19,933 nucleotides of DNA from Akkermansiaceae bacterium (GTDB lineage Bacteria > Verrucomicrobiota > Verrucomicrobiia > Verrucomicrobiales > Akkermansiaceae): contig JALZUH010000071.1 of the NCBI GenBank assembly GCA_023301645.1, positions 1 to 19,933 on the forward strand. Reading direction: 5' to 3'. The notes under the pieces are model-generated. The model saw nothing but the letters and a program-made list of their open reading frames with translations. It was not told the origin of the DNA and did not search any database. Positions within the stretch are counted from its first letter, which is position 1. Each line of letters opens with the position of its first letter. Positions 7,851 to 15,434 of this stretch are shown piece after piece. The position numbers were made by a program, and so were the translations under genes.

Positions 7851-9245
7851 ATGGCAGAAGAAAGCAGATCACTAGATATTCAGGCCCTCGAAGAAGCCAT
7901 CGAAAAACAAGACAAAGCCACCTTCACCCGCCACGCTGAAATCCTTCACTATGCTGACCTAGCCAGCACCTTTGAGAACCTCGACCCTGAAAGCCGCCTC
8001 TTTTTCACGGCACAGATCGACACCAAAACTATCTCAGAAATCCTCGTTGAGCTCCCCGACACACTCGTTGAGGAAACCCTCGAGCAATTCCGCGAACACG
8101 ACCAGCGCCAGATATTCAACCATATCCTCGACGACGACCGTGCCGACCTGCTGCAGGACGTGACACCACAGGCCCGCGAGAAATACCTCGCCCTACTTCA
8201 GCCAGAAGAAGAGGAGACCACTCGAACGCTCATGCGTTATGATGAGCAGTCCGCTGGTGGTAGGATGACCACGCATGCTGCCACACTCACCCAGCACATG
8301 ACGCTCAAGTCAGCGCTAGAGAGCCTTCGCCAGTATAAAGACTCCGCGCAATCACTCGCACGAATCTACGTTGTCGACGACGAAGGGAAGCTCAAAGGAA
8401 AGACACAACTCCGAGCACTCGCCTTCAATGACTCCGACAAGCTCGTTCTCGACATCATGGAAGAAGTCGACATTTACATCCTCGCAACAGCCGATCAGGA
8501 AGAAGCAGCCCAGATGTTCTCCAAGTATGACATGACCCTGCTCCCTGTCGTCAATGAGTCCAACCACCTACTCGGTGTCATCACCCACGACGATGTTCTA
8601 GAAATCATCGAGGAGGAATCCACTGAAGACATTGAGAAAATGTCAGGTATTGCAGGTGAGCAATCAGAAGAAACCTACCTTAACACCTCCATAGCCACTC
8701 ACTTCAAGCGTCGCTTCCCCTGGCTACTCATCCTCGCCCTACTCGCCATTCTATCTGGCTACGTCATGCTGCGCTTCGAGCACGTCCTCAGCAGTATATT
8801 CCTACTAGCCCTCTACCTCCCTATGGTAGTTTCGGCGGGGGGAAACACAGGAGGCCAAGCCGCTGCCATGGTCATCCGCGCCATGTCTATTGGAGAGCTA
8901 GAAAACGGCACCACCCTGAAGGTTACCACCAAGGAGCTCACCCTAGGAGCACTTCTAGGTCTTAGTCTAGGCATCTGCATTGCTTGTATTACTATTATTG
9001 TCCTTCCCGCCTTCCATCCCGTGATTCCAGAGCACATTACCATGCCCCTCTTTGCTCTTGCTGTATCCATAGCCATTGCCGCACAGATCACCACCTCCAC
9101 ACTCACAGGGGCACTTCTCCCCATAGGAGCCAGAGCCATCAAGCTTGACCCCGCTGTCGTTGCCGCCCCAGCTATTACCACTCTCGTAGATATCTCAGGG
9201 ATGGTCATCTACTTCTCCGCTGCCAGAATCATCCTGGGAGTCTAA
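7851..9245 (+). CDS. mgtE: Magnesium transporter MgtE
   Basis: Inner-membrane Mg2+ channel gated by cytoplasmic magnesium. The order of domains is classical: an acidic, helical MgtE N-domain (about 20-130), two CBS domains (about 140-262, including MTLLPVVNESNHLLGVITHDDVLEIIEEE), a connecting helix and a membrane domain of about five helices (about 293-464). The signature GGNTGGQAA occurs at 330-338. Asp447 in TTLVDISGM lies where the pore Asp of characterised MgtE proteins is found. The length (464) is typical. The upstream terminator suggests a separate promoter in the short gap 7826-7850 or within the terminator region. No M-box riboswitch is recognisable upstream; the gap is too short for one. 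Confidence 0.95.
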   Translation: MAEESRSLDIQALEEAIEKQDKATFTRHAEILHYADLASTFENLDPESRLFFTAQIDTKTISEILVELPDTLVEETLEQFREHDQRQIFNHILDDDRADLLQDVTPQAREKYLALLQPEEEETTRTLMRYDEQSAGGRMTTHAATLTQHMTLKSALESLRQYKDSAQSLARIYVVDDEGKLKGKTQLRALAFNDSDKLVLDIMEEVDIYILATADQEEAAQMFSKYDMTLLPVVNESNHLLGVITHDDVLEIIEEESTEDIEKMSGIAGEQSEETYLNTSIATHFKRRFPWLLILALLAILSGYVMLRFEHVLSSIFLLALYLPMVVSAGGNTGGQAAAMVIRAMSIGELENGTTLKVTTKELTLGALLGLSLGICIACITIIVLPAFHPVIPEHITMPLFALAVSIAIAAQITTSTLTGALLPIGARAIKLDPAVVAAPAITTLVDISGMVIYFSAARIILGV

Positions 9246-9295
9246 AACTACCCTCCTAGCCTCTTTCACGCGCCGAAAAGTTAGTTAATCAAGCG

Positions 9296-9324
9296 TTGAA
9301 ATAAGCAGCCATTTCCGCTTAATT
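9296..9324 (+). promoter_or_regulatory. Weak sigma-70-like promoter candidate for gatB
   Basis: TTGAAA (9296-9301) is 17 bp from TTAATT (9319-9324) in the 153-bp gap before gatB. The -35 is good, but the -10 matches the consensus at only three of six positions. Nothing else in the gap stands out. Confidence 0.2.
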
Positions 9325-9398
9325 GCCACCAGCACTCTCTCAGAGCTCACACAGAGCCCAAAAGAAACTATTTCCATCACGCCTTTATTTTTAATTCT

Positions 9399-10862
9399 AT
9401 GCCTATTTCAGATTACATCGTCACGATCGGACTCGAAGTCCACTGCCAGATCAAATCTCACAGCAAGATGTTCTGCGGCTGTGCTACCGGCTTCGGCGAG
9501 GAGCCCAATAGCAACACCTGCCCAGTATGCCTAGGCTTACCGGGCGCTCTACCCGTATTAAATAAACATGCTATTGAGCAGACCGTATTAGCTGGAATGC
9601 TTATCGGCTGTAGCACCCCTGAGATTTCTAAATGGGATCGGAAGAACTACTTCTACCCAGATATGCCGAAGAACTTCCAGCTAACTCAGTTCGACCTACC
9701 ATTATGCATCGGAGGAGGCGTGCCGCTCTACGACATCGCCTACCCTACCGAAGTTCAGAAAAACATTCCTAACCCAGGCAAAACCGTAAAACTGACACGT
9801 ATTCACCTAGAAGAAGACGTCGCCAAGTCCACCCACCACGCCAATAACTCCACGGTAGACTTCAATCGAGCAGGAACCCCACTCATGGAGATCGTCTCAG
9901 ATCCTGATATAGACACGCCAGAAGAAGCATATGCCTACCTGAAGTCACTGCAGCAAATCCTCATCTACGGTGGCATCTCTGATGCTGACATGGAAAAAGG
10001 ACAGATGCGCTGCGATGTCAACGTCTCGCTCCGTCCACACGGTCAGCAAGAATTAGGCGAAAAAGTCGAGCTCAAGAACCTCAACTCCATATCAGCAGTC
10101 CGCAGCTCACTGCACTATGAGATCGTCCGCCAAGCCGAAGAGCTCGATGCAGGAATTTCACAGATCCAATCAACACGTCGCTGGGACTCTGAGTTGGGTG
10201 AGACCCAAATGATGCGCACCAAAGAAGACGCCCACGACTACCGCTACTTCCCAGAGCCAGACCTGCTGCCTATTCACACCGCTGAAATCGTTGAAAAAAT
10301 GCGAGCTCATGTGCCTGAGCTACCTCATGAGAAGCGTGACCGCTTCGAAAAGAACTTCGGTATTAATGCCTACGACGCCAGCGTGCTCACTAGTGATCGT
10401 CGACTAGCCGACTACTTCGAACAAGCTGCCTCTGATGCCAAGCTAGGCAAAAAAGTCGCAAACTGGATCACCAATAGCCTACTAGCTAAGCTCAACGAGG
10501 AAAACACTGACATCCTCGACTGCCCGCTACCCGCCACACACATACTCGAGCTCGTAAAGCTCGTCGAAGCTGGCACTATCTCCAACAATCAAGCTCGTGA
10601 TGTATTCGCATCCCTCTGGGATAAGCCAGAGACTCAGCCTGCTGACATGGCGAAGTCCATGGGATTTGAGCCTGCTGACACCGGCTCAATTGACATCATC
10701 ATCGATGAAGTCATCACCAATAACCCAAAAGAAGTCGACGCCGTCAAAGGGGGAAATGACAAGCTGCTCAACTTCCTCACAGGCCAAGTCATGAAGCTCT
10801 CTAAGGGTAAAGCAAACCCAAAAATGGTTACAGATTCACTCAAGGCTAAGCTCAGTGTATAA
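9399..10862 (+). CDS. gatB: Asp-tRNA(Asn)/Glu-tRNA(Gln) amidotransferase subunit B
   Basis: Subunit of the GatCAB enzyme, which converts mischarged Glu-tRNA(Gln) or Asp-tRNA(Asn) to the correct amidated form. GatB binds the tRNA and activates the carboxylate with ATP. Signatures are unmistakable: IGLEVHCQIKS near the N terminus, zinc-type cysteines Cys26, Cys28, Cys41 and Cys44, DFNRAGTPLMEIVSDPD, and the YqeY-like C-terminal helical domain from about 340. The 487-residue length is standard. gatA and gatC are not adjacent, so the operon is split in this genome. The start codon follows an AT-rich stretch without a Shine-Dalgarno sequence. Confidence 0.97.
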   Translation: MPISDYIVTIGLEVHCQIKSHSKMFCGCATGFGEEPNSNTCPVCLGLPGALPVLNKHAIEQTVLAGMLIGCSTPEISKWDRKNYFYPDMPKNFQLTQFDLPLCIGGGVPLYDIAYPTEVQKNIPNPGKTVKLTRIHLEEDVAKSTHHANNSTVDFNRAGTPLMEIVSDPDIDTPEEAYAYLKSLQQILIYGGISDADMEKGQMRCDVNVSLRPHGQQELGEKVELKNLNSISAVRSSLHYEIVRQAEELDAGISQIQSTRRWDSELGETQMMRTKEDAHDYRYFPEPDLLPIHTAEIVEKMRAHVPELPHEKRDRFEKNFGINAYDASVLTSDRRLADYFEQAASDAKLGKKVANWITNSLLAKLNEENTDILDCPLPATHILELVKLVEAGTISNNQARDVFASLWDKPETQPADMAKSMGFEPADTGSIDIIIDEVITNNPKEVDAVKGGNDKLLNFLTGQVMKLSKGKANPKMVTDSLKAKLSV

Positions 10863-10928
10863 TTAACAGTCAGTATAAGCTGACAATGATCCTTGATAGA
10901 TCGGGATTAATGAGTTTAATGTTAAAGA

Positions 10929-10949
10929 ATCTCATCTTTGTGATGAGAT
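10929..10949 (+). terminator. Possible terminator after gatB
   Basis: ATCTCATC (10929-10936) and GATGAGAT (10942-10949) form a perfect 8-bp stem with a 5-base loop, 66 bp after the gatB stop and 32 bp before the next start. Only a weak pyrimidine tract follows (CTTACTTACTC), so termination is uncertain; it may instead be a leader structure. Confidence 0.4.
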
Positions 10950-10981
10950 CTTACTTACTCGGCCATTATCCTAACTAACTT

Positions 10982-11551
10982 ATGATTTCACCAAGGAAAC
11001 TATTCTCCATCACCCTCGCACTCGTGCTAACATCTGCTACGCAGACTTACGCTGGCGTTTATGACACCCTAGAATTCGGTGACAGCAAGGCAGATGTCAA
11101 ATCCAAGCTTCATGCCTCCAAATTGGTAACCATAGAGGAGTCCGACTCCATATTTGGTGTGCTCGGCCTAAGTGGTATTTTCAAATGCAACCATAAGCTC
11201 GCTGACCTGTCATACTCTCTGCACTTCGCATGGAAGAAGAATGAACTCAGCGAAGTCATCCTGAAATCAGACCCCGTAAAACAAGCTCAATACTACGCTG
11301 AACTAGAACCAGCTTGGGAAAAAGGCATCAAGCTACTAGACCAAGCCTACGGGCCAGCCCAAAGCACCAACGACTTCCCATCTCAGTTCAAACACAGCTC
11401 CGATGGCATGATCTTCTCCCACCTATGGAGTGTCGATGATTCCACATCTGTCATGATTGGAACAGGGGTTATTCAAAACCGCTACTTTTTAGCAATTCGA
11501 TACCTAGAGCCATCAGCCATCAAAAAACTCAAAAAAACAAAAACCAAGTAA
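10982..11551 (+). CDS. Secreted protein of unknown function, coupled to apt
   Basis: I do not recognise a family. A clear signal peptide (about 1-24, ending QTYA) precedes a 165-residue mature domain of mixed alpha/beta character. It contains one cysteine (Cys69), several Trp and Tyr residues and a Lys-rich tail (KKLKKTKTK). The segment VYDTLEFGDSKADVKSKL looks like the opening helix-strand of small periplasmic proteins in which predicted codon-by-codon mismatch is followed by a beta sheet, but this is only an impression. The stop codon overlaps the apt start by one base (TAATG), so apt translation probably depends on this gene. A periplasmic protein coupled to a cytoplasmic salvage enzyme gives no clear functional clue. 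Confidence 0.8.
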   Translation: MISPRKLFSITLALVLTSATQTYAGVYDTLEFGDSKADVKSKLHASKLVTIEESDSIFGVLGLSGIFKCNHKLADLSYSLHFAWKKNELSEVILKSDPVKQAQYYAELEPAWEKGIKLLDQAYGPAQSTNDFPSQFKHSSDGMIFSHLWSVDDSTSVMIGTGVIQNRYFLAIRYLEPSAIKKLKKTKTK

Positions 11552-12078
11552 TGGCCAACCACGCTACTATACTTCAAGAGGGTATCCGCAATGTCGTTGA
11601 CTTCCCAATACCCGGTATTGTTTTCAAGGACATCACCCCTATTTTAGCTGACCCAGCAATGCTCAAAGCCTCTATCGAAGCGCTCAAAGCCACGGTATCA
11701 GGACAGCGCATCGATAAAGTCGTAGCCCTCGATGCGCGCGGATTCATCTTCGCCACACCGATAGCCATCGACTTAAATGCAGGCCTTGTTCCTATACGTA
11801 AAAAAGGAAAGCTACCTTGGAATACACACCAAGAATCCTACTCCCTCGAATATGGCGAAAATGTTGTAGAAATTCATCAAGACGCGATCTCCCCCGGTGA
11901 AAACATCCTCCTCATCGACGACCTCTTAGCTACAGGTGGCACGGCAGCAGCAGCTATCAAGCTCATTGAGAAACTCGGCGGCAACTTAATGGCTGCATCG
12001 TTTCTCATCGAGCTCACAGAGCTCAATGGTAAAGAACAGCTCGGCAACACCCCTATTCACTCCATCCTCAAGTATTAA
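11551..12078 (+). CDS. apt: Adenine phosphoribosyltransferase
   Basis: Purine-salvage enzyme that makes AMP and pyrophosphate from adenine and PRPP in the cytoplasm. The family hallmarks are the N-terminal FPIPGIVFKDITPIL (18-32), the DARGFIF segment (61-67), RKKGKLPW (83-90) and the PRPP-binding loop LLIDDLLATGGTA (120-132). The length (175) is exactly typical. The start ATG shares its A with the TAA of the upstream secreted-protein gene, indicating translational coupling. The gene is convergent with the DUF2721 gene, 42 bp away, with no clear terminator in between. Confidence 0.96.
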   Translation: MANHATILQEGIRNVVDFPIPGIVFKDITPILADPAMLKASIEALKATVSGQRIDKVVALDARGFIFATPIAIDLNAGLVPIRKKGKLPWNTHQESYSLEYGENVVEIHQDAISPGENILLIDDLLATGGTAAAAIKLIEKLGGNLMAASFLIELTELNGKEQLGNTPIHSILKY

Positions 12079-12120
12079 AGCTAGGGAGGGATTATTTCAG
12101 CAGCACAGCGGGTCAGCGGG

Positions 12121-12555
12121 TCACTCTCTCTGCTTTAGGATCTTTGCCGTCCTGGCTTCATTACTAACCTCCTCAAGGCTGTTGAGCATGATTCTGAGTG
12201 CACCACCTGAGATCCACACCTCAACGGTAAGGCCCAATAACGAGCACGCCATAAACACAAGAGCAGTCACAAAGGCGATAATAGCAAACAAGCTCCAACC
12301 AAAAAGTAGAGCTAGCATAGCACTCACGCAGCAGAACAGACTAACAGCACCTAAAAACTGCATCCAACGAATAAGGACGAGCCTCCTTCTCAAATTACTA
12401 ATCTGCTCAAGGAGTAAGCCATCATGGTTATTTTGCCAATCAAGATGAAGCTTACGAATCAGTGCCGAAAGGTGTAAAAAGCGGTTCGTGTAGGATAAAA
12501 ACAGCAAACTTACCGCAGGGAAAAGCAGTGCAGGCGTAGAGACTTCCAGTTCCAT
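12121..12555 (-). CDS. DUF2721-family membrane protein
   Basis: A 144-residue membrane protein. The opening PALLFPAVSLLFLSYTNRFL (8-27) followed by a helical, charged stretch ending LRRRL is the DUF2721 pattern, in which an N-terminal helix is followed by a conserved Tyr-Thr-Asn-Arg-Phe segment. Two more membrane helices lie at about 66-86 and 89-112, and the tail is charged. The family has no known biochemical function. The gene stands alone on the minus strand, convergent with apt. Its promoter would lie in the 94 bp before it (12556-12649), where I see no convincing consensus. Confidence 0.82.
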   Translation of the reverse strand: MELEVSTPALLFPAVSLLFLSYTNRFLHLSALIRKLHLDWQNNHDGLLLEQISNLRRRLVLIRWMQFLGAVSLFCCVSAMLALLFGWSLFAIIAFVTALVFMACSLLGLTVEVWISGGALRIMLNSLEEVSNEARTAKILKQRE

Positions 12556-12649
12556 GAGGATAAGTGTAAAGAAGCTTAGCGAATATTCAACTGCATTGCT
12601 GAGAATACTGTCATCTAAAGATCATTCCTAGCCGCAGAAACTACGACAT

Positions 12650-13009
12650 CTACAGCGCCTCACGAGTAATTTTCACCCCCACGCAGCGTGTATTGGGCAT
12701 AATAAACTTCTCGATTTCGATCATCACAGCAGCCACGGCAAACTCACCGAGGATCATCTCAGCGAAGTCCTCTGCCAGCGTCTCAATGAGCTTTCTTGAC
12801 TTAGCACGAGCAACCTCATCGACTCGTAGTGAAACTGCGTAATAGTCAATCGTGGCATTGATATCATCATTGAGAGCACCCTCGCACTCATAGGGGGAGA
12901 GCGTCACATTAATATGCAGCTCCTGAGCAACAGCGCGCTCCTCATCTGGCACACCAACGTGACAGCACACCTTGAGGCCACGGATAAAGATTTGATCACT
13001 ACGTTTCAT
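12650..13009 (-). CDS. folB: Dihydroneopterin aldolase
   Basis: Folate-pathway enzyme that cleaves 7,8-dihydroneopterin to 6-hydroxymethyl-7,8-dihydropterin and glycolaldehyde. Family features: an opening strand IFIRGLKV, HVGVPDEER (17-25), TIDYYAVS with Tyr56, KLIETLAEDFAEMIL (73-87) and a Lys at 101 (EIEKF), in positions matching the catalytic and substrate-binding residues of FolB. The length (119) is normal. It is last in a minus-strand run of ferredoxin, DUF721 protein, HAD protein and folB. The HAD gene's TAG stop is followed at once by the folB ATG, so translation is likely coupled. Confidence 0.92.
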   Translation of the reverse strand: MKRSDQIFIRGLKVCCHVGVPDEERAVAQELHINVTLSPYECEGALNDDINATIDYYAVSLRVDEVARAKSRKLIETLAEDFAEMILGEFAVAAVMIEIEKFIMPNTRCVGVKITREAL

Positions 13010-13672
13010 CTATTGTGAGGGGGTATCGTTGAACATTTTCTTAATTTCAGACAAATCATCTACCAAAAGATCTGGGCAGCTTTCTGATAGCTGCTGAGCG
13101 TTTTGGTAGCCAGTAAGTAATGCAATAGAGCCAATGCCGCCATGCTTAGCCGTGTCGACATCATGCTGCATATCACCTAGGAAAACAGTCTTCTCTGGGT
13201 CTAATCCGTGCGTGGCTATGAGCTGGTGGATTTGCTCTCTCTTATCGAGCACACCAGCGTAGGCAGCCTCGAAGAAGTGATCGACCCCTAGGTCAGCGGC
13301 ATGCTTGTGATATGCCTGAGCATCCATCGAGCTGAGAATAAACATCTGCTTCCCCCTACTCTGCAACTCCTTAAGAAAATCAAGAGCATGATCCAAAAGT
13401 GGTGACACCACACCTGACGCCTCTGAGTCGGCAAAACCTTTTCTAAAGTGCTCTTCTAACTCATCAAGATCCACCCCCGGTAATACCTCTGCATAGTAAT
13501 CCATGTAGGGCAGGCGAAATTCCATGCGAAAGCTCTCCCGAGTGAGTTCAGGTTTTTGGTAATGGCGCATGACGTGATTGGTCGCATCGATGACCATCGC
13601 CAAGTCGTCGACTAATGTCCCTGACCAATCGAATATCCAATTCTCGTATCCTCCAACGTCTAATTGCTTCAT
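13010..13672 (-). CDS. HAD-superfamily hydrolase with DWSGT first motif
   Basis: Rossmann-fold HAD protein with an alpha-helical cap (about 22-90), like phosphoglycolate-phosphatase relatives. Motif I is FDWSGTLVDD: nucleophile Asp15 is present, but the second Asp of DxD (general acid/base in phosphatases) is Ser17. Motif II is FILSS (Ser114/115), motif III is Lys144 (LDKREQ), and motif IV is GDMQHD (Asp167, Asp171). DWSGT resembles the DWAGT of phosphonoacetaldehyde hydrolase, but the cap-domain lysine that makes a Schiff base there is not obvious. So the reaction is unclear; a phosphatase or related hydrolase is the best guess. It directly abuts folB (no gap), and the DUF721 gene ends 15 bp upstream, so it is part of a polycistronic unit. 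Confidence 0.85.
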   Translation of the reverse strand: MKQLDVGGYENWIFDWSGTLVDDLAMVIDATNHVMRHYQKPELTRESFRMEFRLPYMDYYAEVLPGVDLDELEEHFRKGFADSEASGVVSPLLDHALDFLKELQSRGKQMFILSSMDAQAYHKHAADLGVDHFFEAAYAGVLDKREQIHQLIATHGLDPEKTVFLGDMQHDVDTAKHGGIGSIALLTGYQNAQQLSESCPDLLVDDLSEIKKMFNDTPSQ

Positions 13673-13687
13673 TCTTTTTGATTATTT

Positions 13688-14221
13688 TTAGCCTATTTTA
13701 AAAACCACCTGCTTAACGGTGCCTTCCCCGAGTTCACGACGAAGGTTTTCTAGTAATTTACCACTCATCTGCTGCAAGTGAAACTTCATCATTGGCTGCA
13801 CCACACGCAGAACTAGCACACCATTTTTAAAGGAATCCGGCTTACTGTGCTGCGAGACAAACTTCCCAGCCACTTGGCTCCAGCAGTCCTTCAGGCGCTG
13901 CTCATCAATACCATCTGAGAGGCCAATTGATTTCAACAAGTCGTCTAAATACTCTGACGGCAAATGAATATTCCTCGTTGGGTCTGGCGGATTAATGCCA
14001 CCTCGCCACTCGGTGAGGATTTTACTACGTGCTTTTTTGCGGACTTTCGTGTCACGCCTCGCCCTCGACTTTGACCTTCCCTTCGTTTTTAGATCTTTAA
14101 CTTGTAGATCTTGAGACAGGTCATCGGGCGCTCGCTTTGTCGCCTCATCACCACTTAATAGCGGTGATGAAGATAACAAAGATTCAATAAATGGATCAGA
14201 GTCTGACTTACTCTTCGCCAT
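13688..14221 (-). CDS. DUF721 / DciA-like protein
   Basis: Chosen start is the ATG at 14221, giving 177 residues and a 14-base overlap with the end of the ferredoxin gene. A longer frame from 14377 would lie almost entirely inside the ferredoxin gene and is rejected. The N-terminal half is low-complexity and very basic (residues about 40-75 contain KTKGRSKSRARRDTKVRKK). The C-terminal 90 residues form a DUF721 domain: a helix, WSQVAGKFVSQHSKP, then a strand GVLVLRVVQPMMKFHLQQM, and KLLENLRRELGEGTVKQVVFKIG at the end. In proteobacteria the DUF721 domain occurs in DciA, which helps load the replicative helicase; the basic N terminus would suit nucleic-acid binding. That function is an inference. 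Confidence 0.82.
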   Translation of the reverse strand: MAKSKSDSDPFIESLLSSSPLLSGDEATKRAPDDLSQDLQVKDLKTKGRSKSRARRDTKVRKKARSKILTEWRGGINPPDPTRNIHLPSEYLDDLLKSIGLSDGIDEQRLKDCWSQVAGKFVSQHSKPDSFKNGVLVLRVVQPMMKFHLQQMSGKLLENLRRELGEGTVKQVVFKIG

Positions 14222-14444
14222 CCTCACCGATTGCCTCGACGGGACATCCCTCCATAGCCTCGATACACTGCTCGCGCTCTTCGTCGGTTTCTGCTTGTTT
14301 ATAGACATAAGAGTAACCTTCGTCTTCCTCGCGGGTAAAGTTATTAGGAGCTGTTTCGCGGCAAAGGTCGCAGTCAATACACTGACTATCTACATAGAAA
14401 GCGCCTTTTACATTCTCGGTGTTTTTATCTTCTTTATCGGCCAT
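14208..14444 (-). CDS. Single [4Fe-4S] cluster ferredoxin
   Basis: A 78-residue acidic electron carrier. Cys22, Cys25 and Cys28 (CIDCDLC) plus Cys67 in GCPVEAI are the four cluster ligands. A fifth cysteine (Cys60) sits where related one-cluster ferredoxins carry a non-ligand cysteine that can form a disulfide. The C terminus is strongly acidic (EAIGEDGEE). Its redox partner is not encoded nearby. It heads the minus-strand run leading to folB; its last 14 bases are shared with the start of the DUF721 gene, implying coupled translation. The length and the single CxxCxxC motif exclude a two-cluster or [2Fe-2S] type. Confidence 0.92.
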   Translation of the reverse strand: MADKEDKNTENVKGAFYVDSQCIDCDLCRETAPNNFTREEDEGYSYVYKQAETDEEREQCIEAMEGCPVEAIGEDGEE

Positions 14445-14466
14445 GATTTTTTAAGAGTAGTTAAAT

Positions 14467-14499
14467 CTAGGTGGATTGCTTCGCCTAGTATGCGCCTAG
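14467..14499. repeat. Inverted and direct repeats upstream of the ferredoxin gene
   Basis: CTAGGTG (14467-14473) pairs with CGCCTAG (14482-14488), and an identical second CGCCTAG follows at 14493-14499, exactly 11 bases later. The first arm can pair with either copy (one G-U pair), which would give alternative hairpins or one helical turn between protein sites. The block lies 22 bases before the ferredoxin start, in the 204-bp divergent gap 14445-14648. I see no clear sigma-70 promoter elsewhere in this gap. Confidence 0.35.
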
Positions 14500-14648
14500 A
14501 ATCAAGCTCGAAATAGCTCAATTAGTTAGTAAGCCTCATTTTCAAATCCAAATATGCCATTGAGACAAATAAGCTGACACAAAACAAACCGCTTGCAGAG
14601 TCGTCGAATATTCACCATCGTTCGGCTCTCCCCCTAAACCATCTTCCT

Positions 14649-15434
14649 ATGAGCAGCTCAGATAACAGTAACCCAAACCCTTCATCTCAACGAACCGCAC
14701 AGACACCTAGTGAGAATGACCTCTGGGATCTCAATGAAAGCTACAACACCTCCGATACCACGGTTACACCCCTCAGTAAGAACCTCGATGCTCCCGTCGA
14801 TGAAAGCCTCACCGAGCAGCCAACACAGGAAGCATTAGCAGAAGTCGGTGATCCGCTTGCAAACAACCAAGCAGCTACAAAGCCTAAGCTCACCATCATC
14901 GAGAAACTAGCCCTTTCATCACTAGCACTCATGCTTCTTAGTGGTGGATTATTAGGATACATATGGATCCACTCGAAAAACAAGCTAGCTGAGATTTCCT
15001 ATACCATTGATTTGCCGACTAAAGGTGAATACGCCACCATCACTGATTTCTCCACCCACTGGATGCCAGCTAGCGATTTTGACAATGTCGACAAGCAATC
15101 CATTCTTGTCCCCGTTGTTAATATCACACTTGGCAAGGAATCAACCTCTGGCGTCTTGCGCTTTTACTTCTATTCGGACGAAAAAAACATCATCGGTGAC
15201 CCTGTAGGAATATCGTTTAAGGAAGGCCTATTTTCAAATGGTGAGCGCCACATCGAAGTCAATGCCACCGCTGGTTTTGAGAATGAAAACCAATACACTC
15301 AATACCAGCTAGAAACTCAGATTAACTGGCAAATAGAAATTCTTGAGGCGGCCAACAGAAATGTCAAAGGAAGCGACTTCAAGCTGCTTGCAAATACGAA
15401 TATTGCAAGCACTCGAATCCTACCTGACGAGTAG
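14649..15434 (+). CDS. Single-pass membrane protein of unknown function
   Basis: Not a family I recognise. Residues 1-80 are Ser/Pro/Asp/Glu-rich and probably disordered on the cytoplasmic side. One transmembrane helix follows at about 86-107 (KLALSSLALMLLSGGLLGYI), then a 150-residue exported domain rich in beta-prone strands (GEYATITDFSTHW, SILVPVVNITLG, VLRFYFYSDE). A long N-terminal tail, one anchor and a beta-sandwich-like outer domain fit an envelope protein with an unknown partner. It starts alone after a 204-bp divergent gap, with no Shine-Dalgarno sequence (CCT before ATG). Its last 15 bases overlap the last 15 of recN on the other strand. Confidence 0.78.
   Translation: MSSSDNSNPNPSSQRTAQTPSENDLWDLNESYNTSDTTVTPLSKNLDAPVDESLTEQPTQEALAEVGDPLANNQAATKPKLTIIEKLALSSLALMLLSGGLLGYIWIHSKNKLAEISYTIDLPTKGEYATITDFSTHWMPASDFDNVDKQSILVPVVNITLGKESTSGVLRFYFYSDEKNIIGDPVGISFKEGLFSNGERHIEVNATAGFENENQYTQYQLETQINWQIEILEAANRNVKGSDFKLLANTNIASTRILPDE

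Noticed and set aside
8813..9208. 131-codon minus-strand ORF inside mgtE
   Set aside because: It is antisense to the conserved MgtE membrane domain; its composition is a shadow of the sense codons.
12106..12121. Direct repeat CAGCGGGT twice at the apt/DUF2721 junction
   Set aside because: Only two short copies, no mobile element or site features; may be chance.
14222..14377. Longer N terminus for the DUF721 gene
   Set aside because: It would run almost wholly inside the ferredoxin gene; the ATG at 14221 gives a normal short overlap and a sensible protein.
14295..14516. 73-codon plus-strand ORF opposite the ferredoxin gene
   Set aside because: It covers the cysteine-rich ferredoxin coding region in antisense and has no independent support.
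14509..14555. tRNA-like stretch with a D-arm-like TAGCTCAATTAG and a T-loop-like TTCAAATCC
   Set aside because: The two elements are too close for an anticodon arm, the T-stem does not pair, and there is no acceptor stem. Chance or at most a decayed remnant.
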